Of a stretch of 64,000 bases of DNA, positions 46,514 through 56,759 are shown one piece after another. Location of the stretch: positions 1-64,000 of the forward strand of contig JACCIC010000206.1 in NCBI GenBank assembly GCA_018907035.1, in the 5' to 3' direction. Position numbers and translations under genes: made by a program. This DNA comes from Sycobia sp. Sy_11. Its lineage: Eukaryota > Arthropoda > Insecta > Hymenoptera > Epichrysomallidae. Numbering within the stretch: position 1 is the stretch's first letter; each line of letters opens with the position of its first letter. The notes beneath the pieces are model-generated. The model was not told the DNA's origin. It worked only from the letters and a program-made list of their open reading frames with translations, and ran no database searches.

Positions 46514-47060
46514 TGCGCGCACCACTGAGTCTGTCACTGCTGGGGGGGCGCGTGAGGGGGGAGGGCGCGCGCGGGGGGGCCGCGGGCCGCACGCCCGGCG
46601 AGCGCGGAGCACGTGCGCGGCCCAGCCGGTCGTCGCCGTGTCGAGAGTCCGGACCGGGCGGGCGAAGGGCGCGCGGGGGGGAAGCGGCGGAGGCGGGGGC
46701 GGCGGCGGGGCGCGGCGCGGCGCGGCTGGCGAGCGCGTGCGAGGAGAGAGCGGCTCGCGACTGGCGAGCGCCGGGTGTCGGCCGAGGTGCACCGCGTGAC
46801 AAGCGCGTCGCGACTGAGGCCCCGCGGCGCGCGCGCGGGTGGCGGCGCGGCGGCGGCTCGGGCGGCGGTGGCAGCAGCGGCGCGGCGCGGCGGCAACGGC
46901 GGTGGCGACGGCGGTGGCGGCGACGGCAGCGGCGCCCCCTCTCCGGCCGCGACGCGCGGCCCCCACCGCGGCGCTCGCTCGCGCGCGCGCTGCGCCCTGC
47001 CGCCGCCCCCGGCCGGGACGGCAGGCCCCGCCTCCCCCAGAGACCGCCTCCGCCGCCGCC

Positions 47061-47155
47061 TCTCTCTCTCGCTCGCTCCCTCTCTCTAGCCCTCCCTGCC
47101 TCGGTCCCTCTCACTCTCTCACTCTCTCTTTCTCTCTCTCTCTCGCGCTCTAGCG
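47061..47155 (-). promoter_or_regulatory. GAGA-rich element upstream of bab
   Basis: The plus strand is a CT-rich run and the minus strand reads as many GAGAG units, with GTGAGAG interruptions. In insects GAGAG is bound by GAGA factor (Trl) and Pipsqueak. Its place in the probable promoter or 5'UTR makes it a better functional candidate than the generic (GA)n tracts elsewhere. Confidence 0.4.
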
Positions 47156-47353
47156 GCGCGCGGGAGAGGATCGGCAAGCGAGCGCGGGGCGATCGCGCGG
47201 AGAGGGAACGCGACCGCCAGATTTATGTGGAGAACGCGGATTTTTATGGAGGCGCGCGTGCGGCCGCGGCCGCGCGGCCCGGAAAACTAGCGCGGGAGCG
47301 GCCGAGGCGGGCGGGCGGCCGCCGCGGAAGGAAGCTCGGGCGAAGGGCGGCCG

Positions 47354-47359
47354 GTAAGT
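47354..47359 (+). other. Consensus splice donor on the opposite strand of the bab promoter
   Basis: The plus strand reads CCG|GTAAGTG, a strong 5' splice site inside the CpG-rich promoter block. It could end the first exon of a divergent or antisense transcript. No acceptor or coding exon was identified, so it may be chance. Confidence 0.25.
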
Positions 47360-47530
47360 GGTCCCGAGGCCCGTGCCCTCGTGCTGGCGCTGCGGCGGCG
47401 GCGGTGGCCGCGAGGCCGGAGAAAGGCCGCCCGAGTGCACCAGTTGCCGGTCACCGAGGCATGCCTCGCTCGCGGCCATCGGCCGCAGCGGAGGCGGTCG
47501 TGTTCAAAATGGAGCGAGCTGCGGGCGCCG

Positions 47531-47547
47531 ATTGGACTTTGACGTCA
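47531..47547 (-). promoter_or_regulatory. Paired CRE (TGACGTCA) and CCAAT box
   Basis: On the minus strand TGACGTCA (47547-47540) precedes CCAAT (47535-47531) by four bases, at the upstream edge of the CpG-rich block. CREB/ATF proteins bind the CRE palindrome and NF-Y binds CCAAT. The close pair at this edge fits a core-proximal promoter position. Confidence 0.5.
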
Positions 47548-47599
47548 CATCCGAGACGCGATTCGACCCGATTTTGAGGATCTGTTTATTGCCCAGGAT

Positions 47600-48760
47600 G
47601 CAGGTCTGTCGTGGGATTAGGTAAACCGAACGCGGCGCTCGAGTTCGAATTCGAATAACTTCGTGTTACTCCCGATTACGCGCGATATCACCGGTACAAT
47701 TGTCGAGGCAACTTTTGGGCTATATTTAACAATGCACGTCGAGCATTTGCATCTCCGGAGCATTCGATTGGGAAATTTAAGTTTTTATCGATCAAGTGAA
47801 TATTTGCGGAATGCGTGGGTCAATTAAGTTTGCGATACCAGAACTGAACCAGTTGTATAGTTTCCATTTACGACCGACAGAATATACGGAATTTCTGTAA
47901 AATCCTTTAGAAACCCGTAAAAAATTTACTGTTACGCTCGCGCACTATGTAGAAAGTTAATAATATACAGGAAAAGTATTATATTAGTTTGAATATAAAA
48001 ATTCATATTTTCATGCACAAAAATGTAATAAAGCTAGGAATAGATTATATTTTTATTTCTTTCGCGAGCATCATATTGTTTTGTAAAAGAGGATTATATT
48101 GCTATTGAAAGAAATTTTTTTCCGCTTATATTTACCGTCTAACTGAGATATTAAAAAATATACTGATATTTTAAAACTAGATTTTACAGATCAATGAAAC
48201 GAGGTATAAATTCATGATTTAAATAAAACCAAATCGTGCTACAGCAACTTTTGCTTTTTTTTCTTCTTGGACATTTTTAATTTAAAATGATCGATTCCAG
48301 TAAAACATTTCAAGAAAATATTAAAAGTAGCTTTAAAAAATATTGTTTTCATGGTTATTAGAAAAAGATTCCAGGGTTAAATCAATAAAGTTTAAGCGAC
48401 AATTACTCGTGTAAATGAAGTGAATTTCTTCTTTCTAAACTTTTCATGTCTTTTATAAAAAAATCTCGATAATTAAAAGATCAAAATGTGTTCGCGAAAA
48501 GGAATGATTTATAGTATTTTCTAATGAATATTTTGTAAATCTTTATCCAAACTTTCTTAAATTTCGATTACAATTATAATTTTAATAATGAATGTATATG
48601 AAACCAAAAAATAGATTTTTTTCAATTTCATCGTCAATCATTTCTGAATTTATTATAACCATTACAGTTAATTTATTATTTCATGCAATTTTTCAGAAAA
48701 TTGAAAGCAGGATAATAAAAAAGAGAAAGAATTTATTTTAATTTAGATTCATACTTTTTT
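47600..48760. other. AT-rich unique DNA upstream of bab
   Basis: Over 1.1 kb free of microsatellites, starting where the CpG-rich promoter ends. No gene recognised; a good place for proximal upstream enhancers. Confidence 0.45.

Positions 48761-48763
<3 letters not shown>

Positions 48764-48817
<54 letters not shown>
48764..48817. repeat. (AT)n microsatellite
   Basis: Pure, about 54 bases. Confidence 0.9.
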
Positions 48818-48819
<2 letters not shown>

Positions 48820-49390
48820 TTTTTTGTTCAACGTGAAATTCGTGGAGAACGATGTTAATTATATGTACTGTAGACATATGACTTGATTGATTTTATGCCA
48901 ATTATTCATTTCGTTTACAGATAGCTTCTGTATTTAATTTGTATTCTGGTATATTTAAATTCATTATTAATCTATAGGTATACTGATAATAAAGTAAATT
49001 CAAGTAGTATCATGAATCTAGTGTAAACAAGATCTAATACGTAAAGTTATTAATTTTTATGCATTAATTCTCTGAAAATAATTTTGGCTAATAATAATAG
49101 ACAAATATAGAAAATAAATATCACAGGGAAAAATAAATGATATTTTTATATTACCATAATCCAAAAACCTGTTAGGGAGCAGTGCTGCAACAGCTGAAAC
49201 ACAGAGAGGCAAAAAATTTTTTCGTTAAATGCATACCGAATTCGGCAATCGAATTTACATTTATCAATAATTTAGAGTTTTTTCGAGTTTACGTGTTTTT
49301 CGAGTGCGATCATTGTTTTTATTAAGATTTACATTTTCTAATATACCGGCTGCGAGGCATTAAGAAACCGAAGTATTCGACAAACACGCA
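48818..49390. other. AT-rich unique DNA, no gene seen
   Basis: Low-GC upstream sequence without open frames of note. Confidence 0.4.
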
Positions 49391-49399
49391 CGCGCGCAG

Positions 49400-49425
49400 A
49401 CACACACACACACACACACACACAC
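49400..49425. repeat. (CA)n microsatellite
   Basis: Pure CA run flanked by CGCG dinucleotides. Confidence 0.85.
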
Positions 49426-50960
49426 GCATACACTCGTATAATTAAATCGCACAAGCGAGCAAATACGGCATTTACTTTTTCTGCTTATATTGTTTATTTA
49501 CTTATTTCTCCTCGCATGTCCGACAGGAATGCTTCCATTTACAATTGACCGCATCATTAAGAAACGAAGAAGTATTTTTTTTTTTTTATTTTCTTTCATG
49601 ATCCCGCAAGGCCCGGGCCGTGCATGCGTGCGACGCGTGCTGACGCCGGGCTTTCGCATCACCGTGCGCGAAATGTGATTGCCACGCAGAAAAAGGAAAG
49701 TAATGATACATGGAAATTCGATAGGTTTTTTTTAATATTATTTAAAAACGCAAGGAGCTCATACGTGAGTCGTATTTGTGGAACAGCTAGCGAAGATGCA
49801 CTTTTTTTTTTTTTTCTTTTAATTTGACCCAATAACAATACTGCTTGATAGACATTTGCCAAATTCTGGTCTGGTGTCGCGACAGATACAGCAAGGGGCG
49901 ATCCGTATTGTAATTTATTTATAAAATTATTGAGATCGATTGTATTAATATATTGTACAAGAGTTGCCTCGTAACGGCGTTGAACATTTTACATTGCAAC
50001 AGACGGGAAATCATGTCAAATATTAACACATTTTATTTTTGTATTTTTCACGCACCACAAATCAATAAGTTTCGTAAAATAGTAAAATCGATTATTGTGA
50101 ATACGTAATATTTTTTATATCTATATATAATTAATTGAATGTACAATATTGAAGTTTTTCACAATCAGATAAACATGATAGAGAGCTAATTTCTGTATCG
50201 ATGAAAAATAGGGGATGTTCACTAGACCGATAACGCTAGACGAGCTAAAACCGGGCCAATTTACAAATATGATGATTCTGCTAAAGGTCAATGTATGAAA
50301 ATTAATATATATGTATATCTTCACATTTCTCGAAACATTAATATAACACAAACGTACATTGTCCAGAACTTTTTCAAATTTTCAAAATATATATTACGAA
50401 ACTAATAAACATGTAAATGGGTATTTTCTTATAGGTTTTAACTAAAGCTGTAATACTAACTGTAAAAGAAATTGAAGAAAAAGAGCTTTTTCAATGAAAA
50501 AAATACAAAAATTTCGGATTGATTATAATAACTAATTCTATTAATATTTGCGATAAAGTTGCATCTATGATTAAAAGACAGAAAGTGATTATTCGCTGTG
50601 TTAAAAAAAAAAAAAGAACAAAATGAATACAGAAATGTAGGTGACTACTGTGCAGATTAATATTGAGATTCTTAAACGTGAATGCGAATATTAAGAACGA
50701 ATATATCTCTTTCGTTGCGTAATCTAAAACCTCTGCACAATGGCCATAAATGCATAGGGGGTAAAAAGGAAAAAAACTTCCTCAGCAGCACGAATTTCTA
50801 GTAATGAACGTTTTTTTGTTGCTGTTCTTTTTTTTTTTTTTTCGTTCGTTGCGAATATATATCTTGCTAAAAGCAACGATACTAGCGTGGAAATAAGTAG
50901 TAACGTCTGTTCTTTTTTTTCTTTTTCAGCTTTTTCTTTTTGAGCGCAAGCTCCTTAAAA
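49426..50960. other. AT-rich unique DNA with T- and A-runs
   Basis: Long repeat-poor upstream stretch with homopolymer runs near 49577, 49802, 50602 and 50830. Only short frames; no gene recognised. Confidence 0.4.
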
Positions 50961-51081
50961 TCAACTAATAAACGCGGGTTTTAAAAAGCGGAATAAACAT
51001 TTCTCGGATCGCACCGCGTAGGAGAGCGGGTTGGGCGGGCGAGCCCCGCAAGAGCCGACCGCGCGTAGGAAGGGTGTAGGC

Positions 51082-51082
<1 letters not shown>

Positions 51083-51126
<44 letters not shown>
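51083..51126. repeat. (TA)n microsatellite
   Basis: Pure, 44 bases. Confidence 0.9.
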
Positions 51127-51131
<5 letters not shown>

Positions 51132-51637
51132 GGATTTTTTTGCCATCGCACACATGCGTCAACGCGCGCGCGCGCGTATACGCATACCACGTATAGTCGC
51201 GAAATAATCAACTTTTCATTCCCGCATATTAAACATTTTCTTATCGCTCGGCGCATCGGTCGCGATCCCAGAGCCCTCCCCCCGCCCCGCCATCCGCCAG
51301 GAATATAAAGACACATACCGTATATCCGTGATATAGATGTAGACAGGGGGAGAGTGGAAAAGGCCGGGAATGACTTTTTTTTCATTCGGGCATATATAGC
51401 ATCAAGGATGGTGAGGGTGGGGGGGGGTGATTTTTCGCGACGACGTCGCCCGTCGTCGCTAAGGCAAACCGAGAGGGAGAGGGGACGGGGGGCGGAGGGG
51501 AGCAGAGCCCTCCGGAGCGCGGCATCGGCAGCGGGGCCGGGGCGCTAAACGCAATATGAAACGTGTAAAAGTGTAACGACGGCGGCGGTAGCTACGAGCA
51601 ACGAGACCGCGGCTGCGGCGTCGGCCGTTATATACAC

Positions 51638-51638
<1 letters not shown>

Positions 51639-51679
<41 letters not shown>
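51639..51679. repeat. (TA)n microsatellite
   Basis: Pure, followed by a short TGTGTGT. Confidence 0.9.
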
Positions 51680-51687
<8 letters not shown>

Positions 51688-52524
51688 ACACATATATACC
51701 CACACCCCCGCGGTTACACGTATGCCGCTGAGTAACGATGCCCGCGAGGTACTGATGAAAGAATATTGCTCCGCTCTTTTTATAGAGGCGCGCACTACAT
51801 AAACGCGGCTCGGCACCGCGGAGCCGCCGCGGCCGCGGCAACAACGGGCTGCCGAGGCCGCGCGAGCCCGGCACCCGTCGTCCTGCAGCCCTCCCCCCCC
51901 CCCGCCCCCGCCCTCCAACGATCCGAGCAGCCCCGCCACGCAACGGAGTTCGCGCCTAACTTGTATTTATCATCGCGCCCGTTTCCTCCGCCGCGCTCCT
52001 TCCCCCCGACCCTCCTCGCGCCCTTTTTCCCTTCTCGCGCGCTCGCTGCGCGCGTCCAGGGCCGACGGAGGGCCGCCCGGCTTTTGCCTCGCCTTCCCAC
52101 CTCCCCCCCCCCGCCGACACTTTTATACCGATCTCGGCGCGTGCGTGGTCGCGCGGATCGATCGCCCCCCCGCCCCCCCCCGCCCAACCCCGCAGCGCCG
52201 CGCGCGTACGGGCATTAATCTTTCCCGCGTATGGACGGAGGCGACGGGTCGACGTGTATACGGAGGAGGACGCACTTGCCGCGGAGGCTCGACGGGCGCG
52301 TAAAGGACGAGCGCGGCGGGCTCGAACGAAGCTTTACTTATATACGCTTTCGTATACCTCGGGTCGGAGGGGGAGTGGGAGGGCTTTCATCTCCGCATAT
52401 GCGCCGATAGGGGGCCGCTTCTCCAGCTGTAAAGTCGAAAGTGGAAAAGTTTTATGTCCGTGTTAATTCTGTAATATCGGAGTGTCACGGTTCTTGTTTT
52501 TATTTTTATCATTTTTCTTTTTCC

Positions 52525-52547
52525 TTTTTTTTTTTTTTTTTTTTTTT
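52525..52547. repeat. Poly-T run (23)
   Basis: T23 within a T-rich stretch from 52495. Confidence 0.9.
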
Positions 52548-52834
52548 AATCTCTAGTTATTTCCAAGAGAGCAATGTTTAATTTTAGATAGCTCGGCATT
52601 CTTTTAAGAATATCTATGTATGTGTCGGGATGGGGAGGTGGGTGGAGTGAGCTCGTGTATGAAATCTCAATCAAGCGCGTACAACAAGTTCGATTGGAAA
52701 ATTCCGCGAATGCTCTCCGGCTCTTTTTCAGTCCTCTCGCGGCAAATGAAAATGTAGAAATTAATTTTTCGGAAAGTCGCATAAAAATTTTAATCGACAA
52801 TTGTACGCTTTGGTGTCGCGCAGCGGTGGCCTAC

Positions 52835-52866
52835 ACACACGCGCGCGCGCGCGCGCGCACACACAC
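52835..52866. repeat. (CA)n(CG)n(CA)n compound repeat
   Basis: CACACA, then a (GC)n run, then CACACACA. Alternating purine-pyrimidine DNA of the type that favours Z-form. Confidence 0.85.
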
Positions 52867-52869
52867 AGT

Positions 52870-53280
52870 TATGAACAGGGACGCACGGAAACTGGGCCAT
52901 TCGTTTTTAAGGTTTGAGATGACGCGCGTATTACGCAAAGGTAAATATCTATCGTATCGCTATACGGTGAACAGCGAGATTAATGGGATTTATTCTATAA
53001 AATTTCTGCATAAAAATCCGTAATATTTTCTATTCCAGCGGTATATAAGCATCCGACAAAATTATTATCATCGAATCAAGAAATGGAATACTTGCTAATA
53101 TTATAAAATAGAGAATAAACTTATCGGAGAAAAAAATCCATTAAATTCTACGCAAAATGACGAAAAGAAGAATAAAGCATAAAGGTTCAGTTTTTTACTA
53201 TAGAGTAATGCAAACTTATAAAATTGGACACGAAGGAAAGTCATCGACGACGCAAGAAAATATTGAATAACGTTATAGTT
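52870..53280. other. AT-rich unique DNA, no gene seen
   Basis: No family-like frame. Confidence 0.4.
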
Positions 53281-53285
53281 ATATA

Positions 53286-53288
<3 letters not shown>

Positions 53289-53338
<50 letters not shown>
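53289..53338. repeat. (TA)n microsatellite
   Basis: Pure, 50 bases. Confidence 0.9.
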
Positions 53339-53339
<1 letters not shown>

Positions 53340-54120
53340 AAAGCGCAAACATGACTTTGATTTTTAGCACGTATTTCCATATATTTAGCGGCTCGATAAC
53401 AGTTTACGACGCAGAACTTTGAACTGGGGGAAAAACAAGCATTACAATTGAAATTTCCGACGATCAGTTATAAAAATGCTCGACGATTAAAATAAATTAA
53501 GAAATTCGCAGACTACTTGGCACACTGAAAACGAGCTTCTACATATGTGTATATATATATTATCGTCGATACACGTGGGAAAAATCGATCGATCTCGTAA
53601 CAATCGCGATCGAGCCGTGTTCGACTGAATTGAAATTCAATATTCTGCCAAGATGCGGTGAATTGTTTTCATATAAATAATGATAAAAAAAAAAAAGAAA
53701 TTTAAAGAAGAAACGAAACGATACTGCATTAAAGCCTCGCGTATGCTGAAAATATAACCGCGTATACTATAATATAATTCTTGCGTTTTTTCGATGGAAG
53801 AAGCGATGTTATATTATTACGAAGATACTATACTCCCGTTTCGCGAATACATTGGAATTGCGCTGTAACGCGCTCTTCCGCGCATAATAAACGAATTTTT
53901 ACGATTTGCATTGAAGAAAATGAAACTCGTACCGATACGCAGATATATATATATATATATATAGATATATGTACATATACAGTTAATGATTCGCCCCGAG
54001 AAGGCCGTAAGCGAAGTACGCGTCCATGCAGGCGCAGCCAATAGTGAAGGCAAATAAAAAGCGGACTCGCTCAACCGAGAGAGGATGAAGCAAAGAAATC
54101 GCTCGCATCTTCGGACTTCT
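53340..54120. other. AT-rich unique DNA, no gene seen
   Basis: Includes a short (TA)n at 53943-53962. Confidence 0.4.
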
Positions 54121-54129
54121 CTGCATCTT

Positions 54130-54131
<2 letters not shown>

Positions 54132-54162
<31 letters not shown>
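54132..54162. repeat. (CT)n microsatellite
   Basis: Pure; first of four GA/CT arrays within about 600 bases. Confidence 0.9.
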
Positions 54163-54166
<4 letters not shown>

Positions 54167-54314
54167 TATCTTTTTCTCTCAGCAAACAATATCATTGTTT
54201 TATAGGTCAAATTGTTCGATTGGAAACGATCGAAAATATCTCAAGCCCCGCCAAACAAGCGGGGCGAACGGGATAAGATGCGTTCGTGCTGCGTGTAGCT
54301 GAAAAGCATCTGAG

Positions 54315-54320
<6 letters not shown>

Positions 54321-54368
<48 letters not shown>
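54321..54368. repeat. (CT)n microsatellite
   Basis: Pure, 48 bases. Confidence 0.9.
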
Positions 54369-54371
<3 letters not shown>

Positions 54372-54494
54372 TCTCTTTCCCAGCGCGAAGGGAGCACAGG
54401 ACTACTCGGCAGGGAGAAGGATAGGGTGGATGCCGAGGTAGAGACGGGAGAAGCTCTGGAAAAGACGACGATGTCCGTAAAAAATAAAAAGCTG

Positions 54495-54523
<29 letters not shown>
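54495..54523. repeat. (GA)n microsatellite
   Basis: Inverted relative to the two CT arrays on its left. Confidence 0.9.
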
Positions 54524-54525
<2 letters not shown>

Positions 54526-54672
54526 CACGGCAAGGGTGGTACCGGTCATAACGCGCGCATTTCTCATATCGCGCGTTCACTGATACTTTTTTCTCCCTTC
54601 GCCCCCCCCCCTCCTCGAGCTCCATTCCCGCTCGCCACCGTAGCTGCCGACGGAGGGCGCGAGAAAGTAGGC

Positions 54673-54691
54673 GAGAGAAAGAGAGAGAGAC

Positions 54692-54743
<52 letters not shown>
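54673..54743. repeat. (GA)n microsatellite
   Basis: About 70 bases with a few AAA and CAG interruptions. Confidence 0.9.
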
Positions 54744-54747
<4 letters not shown>

Positions 54748-54869
54748 AATAGAGGGAGGGGGAGAAGGCGAGGGCGCGCACATACGACACACGAGAGCTC
54801 GGTGGATAGCGCTGCGCGCGGCCTGAGCCATAAATTTTACTGCGTAATATTGTTTAACTGCAAACAGTA

Positions 54870-55110
54870 TATACCGGGGGGAGGGGTAGTGGTGCGCCCT
54901 TCGCCCCCGACCCCCCCCCGTCCCCCGCTCCGCGAAGGGGAAGATTTAGACGATCTAACCGAGGGCGTCGGCGGGGGGAACCGGATTTTTCGCGGACCCT
55001 CTCGGCCGCGCACCTCGGTCTGGGGCCCGGGCGTCGGCCGAGAGTCTTGCCCTCCGACTGCGGCCCCTCGCGAAGCGCGTCACTGCAAATGCTGCCGCGT
55101 TGCCGGCTAC
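54870..55110. other. CpG-rich block
   Basis: GC-dense unique DNA between a GA and a TA tract. Confidence 0.4.

Positions 55111-55113
<3 letters not shown>

Positions 55114-55176
<63 letters not shown>
55114..55176. repeat. (AT)n microsatellite, about 63 bases
   Basis: Longest pure TA tract in the window. Confidence 0.9.
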
Positions 55177-55180
<4 letters not shown>

Positions 55181-55341
55181 GGGGTCAGTTATGAAAAAGG
55201 AGACGAGATGGAACAAACGGCGGATTCAATGGTCTACATAAAGCGCAATAGCGAAATATCGAGGAGAAACGAGCCCGTTCCCGCGAAGAGATAAGGGAGA
55301 GGGGGCTTCTCTCGATTGCCGTGTCTATGTGTGCATGAACG

Positions 55342-55342
<1 letters not shown>

Positions 55343-55387
<45 letters not shown>
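55343..55387. repeat. (TA)n microsatellite
   Basis: Pure, 45 bases. Confidence 0.9.
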
Positions 55388-55389
<2 letters not shown>

Positions 55390-55483
55390 ATGGGGATTCC
55401 TCCTCCATAGCTGGATGGCCTCGCTCGCGGATGCTTCGTGAGCGAAATTAGAAATGTGGTATATCGGGGCTGCCACTACGAAA

Positions 55484-55485
<2 letters not shown>

Positions 55486-55533
<48 letters not shown>
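55486..55533. repeat. (TA)n microsatellite
   Basis: Pure; third TA tract within 420 bases. Confidence 0.9.
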
Positions 55534-55534
<1 letters not shown>

Positions 55535-55537
<3 letters not shown>

Positions 55538-56130
55538 TGCATTTTTTATTCTTTTTTTTATTTTGCTCGTGCGAGAAATTCGCGATCGACGGGCGTTGGA
55601 TCGAAAGAAATAATTGGATGTATTTTCGCAGATCTTCGTCTTTTTTTTCTCTCCTTTCATTTAATACGTTCTAACTACTGCTGCACGCGTGCAATTGAGA
55701 CGGGAGCAAGCGATGGGCGGAAATCAGTTTCGATTATCGATCGGTATGGAGTAATCGGGAGCGGGATTATGCGCGCCGCGGTGTATAAAAGAAAAAAGAT
55801 GCCCGTCCCGTATTCATGAAAAATATAATAAACAGTATTCGAAAAGAAAACTGGAATCGAGCACATGTGCGTTCGCCCCCCTCCCCTCCGCCATCTCTCG
55901 CTTTCTTTGAATGTAAAAAAATATTGCCATCCCTCGAGTGAATTTTATTGGGACATAAAGGAAATTCTCCTATTCCCATAATACAGTGTAAAACATTCCC
56001 CCTCCCCCTTTTATTTTAATACCAATAACGGGAGGTGGTTAATATTATTCCTTGAAGTGCAGCTTTTCGTTTTTATTATATTAAAGTATATAAATCGGAT
56101 GGGCAGGGGAGTTTTGAATAAATTTTAAGG
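55535..56130. other. Unique upstream stretch, no gene seen
   Basis: Mixed to AT-rich sequence. Confidence 0.4.
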
Positions 56131-56136
56131 TACGGC

Positions 56137-56139
<3 letters not shown>

Positions 56140-56180
<41 letters not shown>
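56140..56180. repeat. (AT)n microsatellite
   Basis: Pure, 41 bases. Confidence 0.9.
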
Positions 56181-56183
<3 letters not shown>

Positions 56184-56545
56184 AAGGTAAAAGTGTATGT
56201 ACGTGTATAAGGAATCCGCATTGCCGGCGTGTGCGTGCAGCGAAATGAAACGAAAACTTCATGCATTTAAACGTAAATTTAATGCATTCTTTCGAATGAC
56301 TCAGCCAATACTTTAAAATGGAATAATAGGAACGCACAGACACACGCACACACATACACATTAGAAATTACTTATTTTCTCCTCTGACTACGAGCTTTAT
56401 TATGTTATTTCAATAACCAGCAGAACACACACGCGCCATTTATTTAAGCCACGAAAACTTTCCGCGTAATTGAATCTTCCTAGTATATTTTTAATATTTA
56501 ATTGGACACGATCGCGAACGATGAAGCCTGTGTACATATACATAA

Positions 56546-56548
56546 ATA

Positions 56549-56594
<46 letters not shown>

Positions 56595-56600
56595 CATACG
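56546..56600. repeat. (TA)n with ATAC edges
   Basis: TA run bordered by TATG on the left and TACATATACATA on the right. Confidence 0.85.
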
Positions 56601-56759
56601 TCGCACGAAAAAGCGCAAATCCCAGCACTGTACAATTATGGCTCTCTAGCTATACGTCGGCGATTAATAAATATTCTAAATTCGGAGGAGCGTGCTATTG
56701 TTGAAGAAGTAATGTTATGTACCGCGATAATCGCATCAGGCTCCTTCGAATAATTCCCC

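Larger units (their letters stand above)
46420..47580 (-). promoter_or_regulatory. CpG-rich bab 5'UTR and promoter region
   Basis: This block directly upstream of the bab start is extremely GC- and CpG-rich and ends abruptly near 47600, where AT-rich DNA begins. It includes a GAGA-rich stretch on the minus strand (47061-47155), an inverted CCAAT box (ATTGG, 47531-47535) and a CRE palindrome TGACGTCA (47540-47547). A possible minus-strand splice acceptor, a C-run followed by CAG near 46540, could join an upstream noncoding exon. The transcription start cannot be fixed from sequence. The long open frames here on both strands are composition artefacts. Confidence 0.6.
51000..52480. other. CpG-rich upstream region
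   Basis: GC-dense DNA with TA tracts at 51083-51126 and 51639-51679. The composition resembles the bab promoter block, so a second promoter is possible, but no coding exon is recognised. Confidence 0.45.

Noticed and set aside
45568..47577. 669-residue plus-strand open frame over the bab exon and promoter
   Set aside because: It is antisense to the clear BTB exon, is dominated by Arg/Ala/Gly/Leu runs from GC-rich DNA, and has no family resemblance.
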